Positions 33,376 through 41,547 of a stretch of 64,000 nucleotides of DNA are shown one piece after another. A model generated the notes under the pieces. It was not told where the DNA came from. It made no database searches and worked only from the letters and a program-made list of their open reading frames with translations. Source of the DNA: Peribacillus cavernae. GTDB lineage: Bacteria > Bacillota > Bacilli > Bacillales > DSM-1321. The stretch covers positions 292,365 through 356,364 of the forward strand of contig NZ_RYZZ01000007.1 in NCBI RefSeq assembly GCF_003989135.1, given 5' to 3'. Position 1 is the first letter of the stretch; each line of letters starts with the position of its first letter. Made by a program: the position numbers and the translations under genes.

Positions 33376-33832
33376 AGGCGCTTATTGCAAGCGTCTTTTG
33401 CTTTTTTAAGGGATCTTTTGGTTAGGGATTGGATGGAAATAGTTCACAATAAGTGGTAATTCAAGCGAAAAACATTGTGATTTAAGCGAACACTTCGATA
33501 ATTAAGCGAAAAACGACAGGTTTTAAGCGAAAAAAATAATAATTAAGCGATACCACAGTCTATTTAAGCGAAACCCTAATTTACACCCTTGAATACAATA
33601 TAAAATCCAGACGGTGGCTAATGGACTGATTTTTCTCCCGGGAGATAGCCAAGTAAGAAGCCATTATGATATATTTCTTTATGTGCGAAATTAACGCGGC
33701 TTGCCTCATATATATGGAAATCGCCGCCAATTGAAGAGGAAAGGCAGAAATCCAATGTGAAAAATTCCAAATGCCTTGAAAGGCACAATATAGATTTGCT
33801 GAAACGATTTTGAATAAAGGAAGGTATTATTA
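33376..33832. other. intergenic region between the small peptide gene and prfC
   Basis: It holds a weak terminator near 33375-33405, the six-copy TTAAGCGAA array (33461-33573), and a hairpin GGCTA...TAGCC around the palindrome CTCCCGGGAG (33635-33644) that may lie in the prfC leader. No gene was found. Confidence 0.5.
33461..33573. repeat. short array: six TTAAGCGAA cores every 20-21 bp
   Basis: Core copies start at 33461 (TTCAAGCGAA variant), 33482, 33502, 33523, 33543 and 33564. Steps are 21, 20, 21, 20, 21 bp, close to two helical turns. The spacers differ in sequence. This is the largest of four such arrays in the window. Confidence 0.75.
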
Positions 33833-35410
33833 ATGACTATTACTTTACGTGATGAGGTCCAATCGAGAAAGACCTTTGCGATTATCTCCCACCCGGATGC
33901 CGGGAAGACAACACTGACTGAGAAACTGCTGTTATTTGGGGGAGCGATCCGGGATGCCGGTACGGTTAAGGCAAGAAAGACAGGAAAATATGCGACAAGT
34001 GACTGGATGGAAATCGAAAAGCAACGCGGCATTTCGGTAACGTCCTCTGTCATGCAATTTGACTACAGCGGTTTTCGGGTGAATATTCTTGATACGCCAG
34101 GCCACCAGGACTTCAGTGAAGACACATATCGTACGCTGATGGCTGTTGACAGCGCTGTTATGATCGTCGACTCTGCTAAGGGGATTGAGGATCAGACAAT
34201 TAAATTATTTAAGGTTTGCCGGATGAGAGGCATTCCGATTTTTACTTTCATTAATAAAATGGACCGTCAGGGTAAAGCACCGCTTGAACTGCTTGCAGAA
34301 TTGGAAGAGGTCCTTGGGATTGAATCCTACCCAATGAATTGGCCGATTGGGATGGGGAAGGATTTTGTCGGGATTTACGACCGTTTCAACAACCGCATTG
34401 AGCAATTCAAGACTGAAGGAAAGGATCGTTTCCTTTCGCTTGATGAAGAGGGAGAACTTGCAACAGACCATGAGTTGAAGGATTCTCCTCTCTACGAACA
34501 AACACTTGAAGAGATCATGCTGCTCTCGGAGGCTGGCAACCAATTCTCCGAGGAAAGAATCGCCAAAGGGGAATTAACCCCCGTATTTTTTGGAAGCGCA
34601 CTAACTACGTTTGGGGTACAGACATTCCTTGACGCCTATTTGAAATTTGCGCCGACCCCGCAGCCGCGCGAGGCTTCAAGCGGTGAAGTGGATCCAATCA
34701 GCAAGGACTTTTCCGGATTTATTTTTAAGATCCAGGCGAATATGAACCCGAAACACCGGGACCGTATCGCTTTCTTACGGATTTGTTCAGGCAAATTTGA
34801 AAGAGGGATGAGCGTTTTCCTTAGCAGGACGGGAAAACCGATCAACCTTTCGTCATCCACAGGGTTCCTTGCTGATGACCGTAACACGGTAAACGAAGCG
34901 GTGAGCGGTGATATCATCGGCCTTTACGATACAGGTAATTATCAAATCGGCGATACAATAACGACTAGCAAAGATATGTATCAATTTGAACGTTTGCCGC
35001 AATTCACTCCGGAGTTGTTTGTCCGGGTTAGCGCTAAAAACGTCATGAAGCAGAAGCATTTCCATAAGGGTATCCATCAGCTTGTCCAGGAAGGAGCTAT
35101 TCAGCTGTTTAAGACAGTCAAAATGGAAGAATATTTTCTTGGCGCCGTCGGACAGCTTCAATTCGAAGTATTTGAACACCGCATGAAGAATGAATATAAC
35201 GTCGATGTCATCATGGAACGGATCGGAAGCAAGATCACACGCTGGGTTGAGGACGAAAAGGTAGATGAAAACCTGCATAGTTCAAGAAGTATCCTTGTCA
35301 AAGACCGTTACGATAAATACGCTTTTCTTTTTGAAAATGAATTTGCACTGCGCTGGTTCAATGATAAAAATCCGGATGTAAAATTATACAATCCAATGGA
35401 TTTGAGATAA
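33833..35410 (+). CDS. prfC: peptide chain release factor 3
   Basis: RF3 is a translational GTPase that releases RF1/RF2 from the ribosome after termination. The 525-residue length is standard. GTP-binding motifs are G1 [16 protein letters not shown]2 in [14 protein letters not shown]3 [14 protein letters not shown] and G4 INKMDR. The C-terminal [19 protein letters not shown] is typical of RF3. ATG 33833 has AAGGAAGG about ten bases upstream. Single gene with its own terminator. Confidence 0.96.
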   Translation: MTITLRDEVQSRKTFAIISHPDAGKTTLTEKLLLFGGAIRDAGTVKARKTGKYATSDWMEIEKQRGISVTSSVMQFDYSGFRVNILDTPGHQDFSEDTYRTLMAVDSAVMIVDSAKGIEDQTIKLFKVCRMRGIPIFTFINKMDRQGKAPLELLAELEEVLGIESYPMNWPIGMGKDFVGIYDRFNNRIEQFKTEGKDRFLSLDEEGELATDHELKDSPLYEQTLEEIMLLSEAGNQFSEERIAKGELTPVFFGSALTTFGVQTFLDAYLKFAPTPQPREASSGEVDPISKDFSGFIFKIQANMNPKHRDRIAFLRICSGKFERGMSVFLSRTGKPINLSSSTGFLADDRNTVNEAVSGDIIGLYDTGNYQIGDTITTSKDMYQFERLPQFTPELFVRVSAKNVMKQKHFHKGIHQLVQEGAIQLFKTVKMEEYFLGAVGQLQFEVFEHRMKNEYNVDVIMERIGSKITRWVEDEKVDENLHSSRSILVKDRYDKYAFLFENEFALRWFNDKNPDVKLYNPMDLR

Positions 35411-35424
35411 AAAGAAGAAACTAA

Positions 35425-35465
35425 AAACTACCTGTCCCCGATAGAATATAGGGAACGGGTAGTTT
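35425..35465 (+). terminator. terminator of prfC
   Basis: AAACTACC pairs with GGTAGTTT, extended inside by CCC with GGG, in a long hairpin. Confidence 0.65.
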
Positions 35466-35788
35466 ACAGTTGTTTTATGGATCAGTTAAGTTTTTTTATC
35501 CGGTTTTTCTTAAATCAATTACATATATTTAGTCAACGCTCTCTTTTTGTACGCTCATACTGTTTTTTTTACATTTCGTTGTTTTCCAGCACTCCTATGA
35601 ACCGGTCAACGACCTTTTGAGACAGCCTCTTTTTTCTTCTAATCCTGAACCCTTCTTTTACTAACTTTTCGTGTTATATCTGAGGATGAAAGAATTTTGC
35701 TTTCCACGACAAAACACCCCGTTATATAATGGCAAAGAGGGAATTCATTTCATTGATAACCATCTGCGTTATCCTGGAAAGTAGGTAA
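35466..35788. other. intergenic region before the plsY-like operon
   Basis: About 320 bp, AT-rich. CCTTTTGAGACAGCCTCTTTTTT near 35611-35633 looks like the right half of a terminator whose left arm is missing. A promoter for the following operon must lie near the end; none stands out. No gene is supported. Confidence 0.4.
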
Positions 35789-35808
35789 ATGGTATCCTTT
35801 ATTTATTT

Positions 35809-36366
35809 TTGATTGTTTATTCTTATGTATTGGGATGCGTGAACGGTGCTTATTATGTAACCAGGTATTTGGCAGGAAAAGATATACGCCTTTTGGGAAG
35901 CGGAAATGCCGGGGCGCGAAATGCTGGCAGACAGCTTGGTAAAAGAGGGTTTGCATTCACATTAGTCATCGATATTGGCAAGACGATTCTCGCCCTCTTA
36001 ACTGTAAGCTTTATTGCTGATGGCGGCGAGTTGGCCTTGATTATAAGCGCAGTGGCGGTTTTGCTCGGTCATTTATTTCCTTTTCAGCTTCGTTTTCAAG
36101 GTGGGAAAGGGGTGGTCGTGTTTCTGTCTGCTACCCTGTTTTTGGTGCCGGAAGCGATATTGGTAACAGGGATTGTCCTCGCAATCGGTTATCTATTGTT
36201 CCGCCGTTTTACATTGCCGGGGCTTGTCTCTTTAGCTACCATTCCGATCTCTTCCTGGTTTTTTACTGCGTCCCTGGTTTATTCGATCGGATTGCTCTTC
36301 TTGTTTCTTGCCGTCATTCTTGCCCATACACTAAGCTTGCGCCCCTCATCTACTTCGAATACGTAA
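35809..36366 (+). CDS. PlsY-like glycerol-3-phosphate acyltransferase with a probable frameshift at its start
   Basis: A multi-span membrane acyltransferase of the PlsY family, which moves an acyl group from acyl-phosphate to glycerol-3-phosphate. Family motifs are RLLGSGNAGARNAGR and RFQGGKGVVVFLSA. The open frame starts at TTG 35809, which has no ribosome binding site. A better start, ATG 35789 behind GGAAAGTAGG, is out of frame by one base: TATTTTTGA has five T where six would join it to the frame and restore the PlsY N-terminus. This is either a sequencing error, a true mutation or a slippage site. A divergent second PlsY, in operon with a GNAT-aminotransferase fusion and an LtaS-like enzyme. 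Confidence 0.8.
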   Translation: MIVYSYVLGCVNGAYYVTRYLAGKDIRLLGSGNAGARNAGRQLGKRGFAFTLVIDIGKTILALLTVSFIADGGELALIISAVAVLLGHLFPFQLRFQGGKGVVVFLSATLFLVPEAILVTGIVLAIGYLLFRRFTLPGLVSLATIPISSWFFTASLVYSIGLLFLFLAVILAHTLSLRPSSTSNT

Positions 36367-36379
36367 AGGAGCGATACGG

Positions 36380-37990
36380 ATGGATTCATTACATCTCATC
36401 TATAAAATAGCATCTGAACGTGATGAGTTTGAACAGATATACAAATTGAATTATCAGACCTTTGTCGAGGAAATCCCGCAGCACAGCCGAAACGAACATT
36501 TACGGCTGGTGGACCGTTTTGACCATGAAAATACGTATATCATTGTCAAAAAGAAGGAAGAAGTGGTTGGCATGATATCAGTACGCGCCAACCGCCCGTT
36601 CTCTCTCGATGATAAAATAGCCAATCTCGATGATTATCTGCCTGAAGGGGCCTGCCCTTGCGAAATCCGGCTTTTATCAGTGAAGGAGGAATTCCGAAAA
36701 AGCTATGTTTTTTATAAAATGGTCGATCTTTTGGTTTCCCACTGCCTTGAACGGAAATATAATATGGCGATTATTTCCGGTGTTGAACGGCAATTAAGGT
36801 TATACAAAAGAATCGGTTTCCAGCCATTCGCAAGCCTAATTGAAAATGGAGACGCAAGGTTTCAACCGATGTTTTTGACAAAAGAGCAATTTGAAAGTTC
36901 CACTAAAGCTTTCAGGAGGATGATGAATCGAAAAGTCCCTTCCGGAAAGCTGCTGAATTTTCTTCCCGGACCAGTGCCTGTGCATAAAGAAGTTGAAAAA
37001 GCCTTTGCCATGCCACCCATTTCCCATCGTTCACAACTATTTCTGAACGAAATGAAGGAGGTACGCTATAAGCTTCGGTTATATGTGAATGCTAATTTTG
37101 CGCAGGTGGTTGTCGGTACAGGTACGCTTGCCAATGAATTCATTGCCGCACAACTTACCAGGCTGCCTGGTAAAGGGCTAATACTTGCCAATGGCGAGTT
37201 CGGTTATCGGCTCATCAATCATGCCCGGCGGTTCAAGCTTGATTTCGATACGCTTGAAAAAGCTTGGAATGAACCTATCCAGGTTGAGGAAATCGAAAGC
37301 TATCTGCGGAATCATCGTGACATTAGATGGATATGGACAGTCCACTGCGAAACATCGACAGGTTTTTTATACGATTTACCAGCGATTCAGGATGTTTGCA
37401 AGGAGTATCGTGTAGAGCTATGTCTTGACGCATGCAGTTCCGTCGGAGTGGTCCCTGTTGATTTACAGGACGTTTATCTTGCTGCTGCAGTAAGTGGAAA
37501 AGGATTGAAATCGTATCCCGGATTAGCGATTTTATTTCATCGGGATACGATTGAGCCTGATGAAACATTGCCGCGATATATAGATCTCGGTTTATATCAT
37601 AGCAGCGACGGTGTGCCTTTCACCCATTCTTCCAATCTAGCCAGCGCGCTCAATGAGGCTCTTAACTGGAACCATACGATTGATCTTCCTTCTGCTGGAA
37701 GAATAAGGAGGTACTTCAAAGAGCAGGAGTTGGAAGTATTCGGGGATGATACCTATTCACCAGGCGTAATTACGATTTGCCTGCCATCGGACCTTTCATC
37801 CAGAGAGCTTGGTGACCGGCTGAAAGAGAAAAATATTTTGTTAAGCTATGAAAGTGATTATTTACTGCAAAGGAACTGGATCCAGGCAGCATTTATGGGT
37901 GTCCAGGACCCGGAATCGCTGCCATATCTGGCCGCTATGATAAAGCAGGAGGCTGACTTGATGATAAAAGACTGGCAGGCGGCACTATGA
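36380..37990 (+). CDS. fusion of GNAT acyltransferase and class V aminotransferase
   Basis: A 536-residue two-domain cytosolic protein. Residues 1-175 have the N-acyl-amino-acid-synthase/autoinducer-synthase-like GNAT fold (NYQTFVEEIPQHS, RLVDRFDHENTYII, VVGMISVRANRPFSLD). Residues 190-536 are a class V PLP aminotransferase similar to aminoethylphosphonate or serine-glyoxylate aminotransferases (NFLPGPVPVHKEV, VGTGTLANE, ELCLDACSSVGVVP, SGKGLKSYPGLAILF with the probable PLP lysine at 374). It starts 13 bp after the plsY-like gene with AAAGGAG, and overlaps the LtaS-like gene by four bases. Domains suggest amine formation and acylation, perhaps for a lipid headgroup. The substrate is unknown. 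Confidence 0.85.
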   Translation: MDSLHLIYKIASERDEFEQIYKLNYQTFVEEIPQHSRNEHLRLVDRFDHENTYIIVKKKEEVVGMISVRANRPFSLDDKIANLDDYLPEGACPCEIRLLSVKEEFRKSYVFYKMVDLLVSHCLERKYNMAIISGVERQLRLYKRIGFQPFASLIENGDARFQPMFLTKEQFESSTKAFRRMMNRKVPSGKLLNFLPGPVPVHKEVEKAFAMPPISHRSQLFLNEMKEVRYKLRLYVNANFAQVVVGTGTLANEFIAAQLTRLPGKGLILANGEFGYRLINHARRFKLDFDTLEKAWNEPIQVEEIESYLRNHRDIRWIWTVHCETSTGFLYDLPAIQDVCKEYRVELCLDACSSVGVVPVDLQDVYLAAAVSGKGLKSYPGLAILFHRDTIEPDETLPRYIDLGLYHSSDGVPFTHSSNLASALNEALNWNHTIDLPSAGRIRRYFKEQELEVFGDDTYSPGVITICLPSDLSSRELGDRLKEKNILLSYESDYLLQRNWIQAAFMGVQDPESLPYLAAMIKQEADLMIKDWQAAL

Positions 37991-39840
37991 AAAAAAAGAA
38001 AACAATCAACAAAGACCCTGGTTTGTTCTTTTTGTTTTGCCTGCTTGCATTGTGGCTGAAAACAGTGGTTGTTTCTTTCATCGGTTTTGATTTGCCAGTT
38101 CAGAATATTCTCGATGTTTTGCTGATCCTATTTAACCCGATCGGATCACTGATCTTGCTGCTGGGGTGCAGCTTTTTCTTTGGCTTCAGGCTGAACCGCA
38201 CTATCTTGGTTATCATTATGACGGTGGTGACCGGGATGCTTTACGCTGATTTGCTATATTATCGCTTTTATATTGATTTTGTAACAGTATCGATTCTTTT
38301 TCAATTTAAGAATGTGGGCGGCATAGGCCCGAGTACCTTTGAGTTAATGAAGGGATGGGATCTGCTCCTGTTCGTTGATATAATCGCCGCAGGGATGCTG
38401 GCAAGGAAATGGGACAGTGGCAGGTTGGCCATCCCGGCTAAAAGAAAGAAGCAATGGATCGTTGCAGGAGCGGCTATGCTTTTATTTACGGCGGGGCTAG
38501 GGCTTATCTCCTCATCACATGTATTTTCTGCCTCTTATAATCGCGGCCAGATGGTCAAAGCAATTGGTCCGTACAATTACCATCTGTATGATATCGCCCT
38601 TGGATTCCGTTCTCCGATTGACCGCGCCTTTGCGGACAAATCGGATACAGCTTCCATCAAAGAATATTTGTCCGATAAAGAGAATGATACATCCGATTTA
38701 TTTGGGATTGCAAAGGGAAAAAACCTTGTGCTAATCAGCATGGAATCAACACAGGACTTTGTAATTGGCCAAAAGGTGAATGGGAAAGAAATCACGCCAT
38801 TTTTAAATAAGCTGATTAACGAAAGTTATTACTTCAATCAGATTTACGACCAAACAGCACAGGGAAAAACATCCGACTCCGAATTCATGATCGATACCGG
38901 ACTTTACCCGCTTTCAGGTGGTTCCGTTTTTGTACGCAGACCCGAAAATACATTTAACAGCTTGCCTAAAATCCTGAAGAAAAATAGAAATTATTACGCC
39001 GCTTCCTTTCACGGGAACGATCCATCGTTTTGGAACAGGAAACAAATGTACGCAACACTTGGTTATGACCGTTTTTTCGCGAAAGCTGATTATCGTGTCA
39101 CAGATGATAATTCGGTGAATTACGGCATCAAAGACATTCCATTTTTTGAACAGTCCATCAACCGACTGGAAGGTCTTCCTGAGCCGTATTATGCCAAGCT
39201 GATTACCCTGACTAACCATTTTCCGTTTTTATTGAATGAAGAAGACCAGATGATTTCCACTGCCAATACTGATCAAGAGGTCGTTAACCGCTATGTAACC
39301 ACTGTCCGTTATCAGGATGAAGCGATCAAAACGTTTTTTAGCAGATTGAAAGCAAAAGGAATGTATCAAGATACAGTGTTTGTCCTTTATGGAGACCATT
39401 ACGGTATTTCTGAAAAATATGAAGCGGCTTTGAGTGAAATGCTCGGTGACCAACCAAACCAGGTCAATCACACGAAATACCGGCAGATTCCGGTTGTCAT
39501 CCATGTTCCGGGACATTCTGGTAAAACAATCGAAAATCTGGGCGGCGAAATCGATATTCGCGAAACGTTGCTTCACTTACTTGGAATTGAAACGAGGGGC
39601 TTTATGTCATTTGGCCACGATTTGTTTACAAGGAAAAGCGAACATCCTGTTATTTTCCGGGATGGAAGTTTTGTCGGAGACCGGGTCATCTATCAGGATG
39701 AAAGCTGTTATGATAAAAACACAGGGAAGGAAATTGCTCCTGAGGCCTGTGAGCCGTATCAGGAAACGGTACGGAATGAGCTCGATCTATCAGATGAAAT
39801 AATTTATGGCGATTTATTGAGATTTATGAGAAACCACTGA
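37987..39840 (+). CDS. LTA synthase family protein (membrane sulfatase-like phosphotransferase)
   Basis: A 617-residue enzyme with about five N-terminal membrane helices (about 15-175) and an extracellular alkaline-phosphatase-fold domain. LtaS active-site features are present: ISMESTQDF with metal ligand Glu253, GKTSDSEFM with catalytic Thr295, LTNHFPF, and LYGDHYG with Asp-His. LtaS enzymes transfer glycerophosphate from phosphatidylglycerol to make lipoteichoic acid or a primer. This one differs from housekeeping LtaS in its N-terminal helices and in its partners: a PlsY-like acyltransferase and a GNAT-aminotransferase fusion, with an ATGA overlap to the latter. It may transfer a modified headgroup. 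Confidence 0.88.
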   Translation: MKKKKTINKDPGLFFLFCLLALWLKTVVVSFIGFDLPVQNILDVLLILFNPIGSLILLLGCSFFFGFRLNRTILVIIMTVVTGMLYADLLYYRFYIDFVTVSILFQFKNVGGIGPSTFELMKGWDLLLFVDIIAAGMLARKWDSGRLAIPAKRKKQWIVAGAAMLLFTAGLGLISSSHVFSASYNRGQMVKAIGPYNYHLYDIALGFRSPIDRAFADKSDTASIKEYLSDKENDTSDLFGIAKGKNLVLISMESTQDFVIGQKVNGKEITPFLNKLINESYYFNQIYDQTAQGKTSDSEFMIDTGLYPLSGGSVFVRRPENTFNSLPKILKKNRNYYAASFHGNDPSFWNRKQMYATLGYDRFFAKADYRVTDDNSVNYGIKDIPFFEQSINRLEGLPEPYYAKLITLTNHFPFLLNEEDQMISTANTDQEVVNRYVTTVRYQDEAIKTFFSRLKAKGMYQDTVFVLYGDHYGISEKYEAALSEMLGDQPNQVNHTKYRQIPVVIHVPGHSGKTIENLGGEIDIRETLLHLLGIETRGFMSFGHDLFTRKSEHPVIFRDGSFVGDRVIYQDESCYDKNTGKEIAPEACEPYQETVRNELDLSDEIIYGDLLRFMRNH

Positions 39841-39916
39841 TCATACGGACCGTGGTTATTTCATGAGAATGGAAGAAGCGAAGGAATACGGAATTGTGGA
39901 TGAGATTATCACTTAA
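39830..39916 (+). pseudogene. C-terminal remnant of clpP
   Basis: A frame overlapping the LtaS-like stop encodes HTDRGYFMRMEEAKEYG followed by IVDEIIT and a stop. This is the conserved end of ClpP (usually TDRDYFM, EEAKEYG, IDEV). No ClpP catalytic residues remain, because the frame is closed just upstream. It marks a deletion or recombination joint at the end of the operon. Confidence 0.75.
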
Positions 39917-39956
39917 GGCAAAATAAATTTCTTGCTATAAGTGGATTAATATAGAC

Positions 39957-39985
39957 AAAAAGCAGGCGGTACTCCGCCTGCTTTT
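39957..39985. terminator. bidirectional terminator
   Basis: AGCAGGCGG and CCGCCTGCT form a 9-bp stem with loop TACT, flanked by A and T runs. It ends the converging ftsW-like gene and the LtaS-like operon. Confidence 0.85.
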
Positions 39986-39986
39986 C

Positions 39987-41174
39987 TTAGATGCTTTTGT
40001 TTTGTACAGCAGCCTGTGGTTGCTCCATTTCTTTTTGCTCCAATAAATTCATCCGCATAATGACATTTTCCATGATGCCGATGGAAATCATTAGCAGCAG
40101 CAATGATGAACCTCCATAGCTTATGAACGGCAGGGTGATTCCAGTGATCGGAATCAGTCCGGTTACACCGCCGACATTGATGCCTACTTGGATCCCAATC
40201 ATGGAGGATATGCCAATCAGCAGCAGACTTCCAAAGGGGTCCTTGCATTTCGCTGATAAAATAAAACCTCTTAATACGATAAAGCCAAGCGTCAGCAGAA
40301 CAAATAATACACCAAAGATGCCAAGCTCTTCGGCAATTATCGCCATGATAAAATCAGTATGTGATTCGGGAAGATATCCATATTTTTGGACGCTGTCACC
40401 CAGCCCAACCCCTGTTATTCCCCCAGATCCGATCGCAAGCAAGGAATTTACCAGCTGAAAGCCGTCGTCACCTTTCTCAAAAGGATCGGAAAGACCAGTG
40501 AACCTCGATACCCTTTCCTCTGAAAAAATTTCTGAAGCATTTCCGGTTATCACGACAGCCAGGGAAATGATTCCGGCGACTAATAAAAATATCATCAGCA
40601 ATTTTCCCATGCTTTTTAGATTCATTCCGGAACATAGGATGATCGTGCTTGATATTAACAGGACAATCGCGGCGCTTCCGTAGTCAGGCTGAAGGATGAT
40701 TAAAAAACAGATGCCTGCCAGAAAGACAATTGGCGGAATGACTGCCTTATCGATATTGTTGATCCGGTCCTGCCTTTTCCCGTATATCGCCGACAGATAG
40801 ATAATAATCGCCAGTTTGGAGAATTCAGCAGGCTGTAAGCTCCGTGCACCAAGCCGCAGCCAGCTCGTCGCATTATTAGCTGTATGTCCGAAGATGGAAA
40901 CGAACAGAAGCAGGAGGGCAATAGCGCCCATCATGATCATTAGAAATAATTTATTCTTATATAGTTTGTAAGGTAGAATCATGATAATAAACATGAAGAT
41001 AAACGAAAGAATCAAGGCATTTTTTTGGTTTTGAAAAAAGTAATCCATTGATCTATCGTAACGGGCTACTGCAGTAATCATACTTGAACTATATACCATA
41101 ACTAATCCAAATAGGGAGAGCAGCACAACAGCGATGAAGATGGGATAATCATAAGCTCTGAGTATTCGTTTCAA
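39987..41174 (-). CDS. FtsW/RodA/SpoVE family peptidoglycan glycosyltransferase
   Basis: A SEDS-family membrane polymerase of lipid II, about 395 residues with ten helices. Family motifs include VMVYSSSMITAV, TSWLRLGARSLQPAEFSKLA, ILQPDYGSAA, PESHTDFIMAIIAEELG and GITLPFISYGGSSLL. It is closest in layout to FtsW. The start is probably TTG 41174 with GAGGTG nine bases upstream; GTG 41186 is an alternative and the ATG at 41210 lacks a site. No partner penicillin-binding protein is adjacent, so division, elongation or spore-cortex use cannot be told apart. Confidence 0.88.
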   Translation of the reverse strand: MKRILRAYDYPIFIAVVLLSLFGLVMVYSSSMITAVARYDRSMDYFFQNQKNALILSFIFMFIIMILPYKLYKNKLFLMIMMGAIALLLLFVSIFGHTANNATSWLRLGARSLQPAEFSKLAIIIYLSAIYGKRQDRINNIDKAVIPPIVFLAGICFLIILQPDYGSAAIVLLISSTIILCSGMNLKSMGKLLMIFLLVAGIISLAVVITGNASEIFSEERVSRFTGLSDPFEKGDDGFQLVNSLLAIGSGGITGVGLGDSVQKYGYLPESHTDFIMAIIAEELGIFGVLFVLLTLGFIVLRGFILSAKCKDPFGSLLLIGISSMIGIQVGINVGGVTGLIPITGITLPFISYGGSSLLLLMISIGIMENVIMRMNLLEQKEMEQPQAAVQNKSI

Positions 41175-41547
41175 TTGTGCATTCACCTCTTGTTCAAAAC
41201 ATGCTTTCAAAGTGCTTTCTTCTATAGTAACGGAAAAACCTTCTTAATGTAATAAAATATTATTCTTTCTTGTTTCATTGTGAAAATGGACCTTTTTTTC
41301 AGAATTTTCCCGCCTTTATTTGACTATCTTCAATGCCCTCTTATAAAATGTACGTTTCACTTTGAATTTTCTGGATCGGCTGAACTTCTTGCCGATTTTT
41401 CCGAAAATCGGCAGGGAAACAGGTTGTGTAATCAATCTCGTTCCCATCGATTATATTATACAGGCGACCGCATATTTGGCATTATATAAGGAAGGGGCAG
41501 GCAAAAAACCTATCCTTGACTGATCAGAGAGGAGAGGAGGTATTCAT
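41175..41547. other. divergent intergenic region
   Basis: About 370 bp between the ftsW-like gene and the aldehyde dehydrogenase gene. The one clear structure is a perfect hairpin TGCCGATTTT/AAAATCGGCA (41390-41413) without a T run, which may be an operator or mRNA structure. No gene supported. Confidence 0.45.

Noticed and set aside
33461..33573. CRISPR array interpretation of the short repeats
   Set aside because: Cores are only about 9 bp and spacers 11-12 bp, too short for CRISPR; no cas genes lie nearby.
35540..35680. Reverse-strand frame of about 34 codons rich in Lys and Arg
   Set aside because: It has no start codon, and most of it is the half terminator AGAGGCTGTCTCAAAAGG, so a coding role is unlikely.
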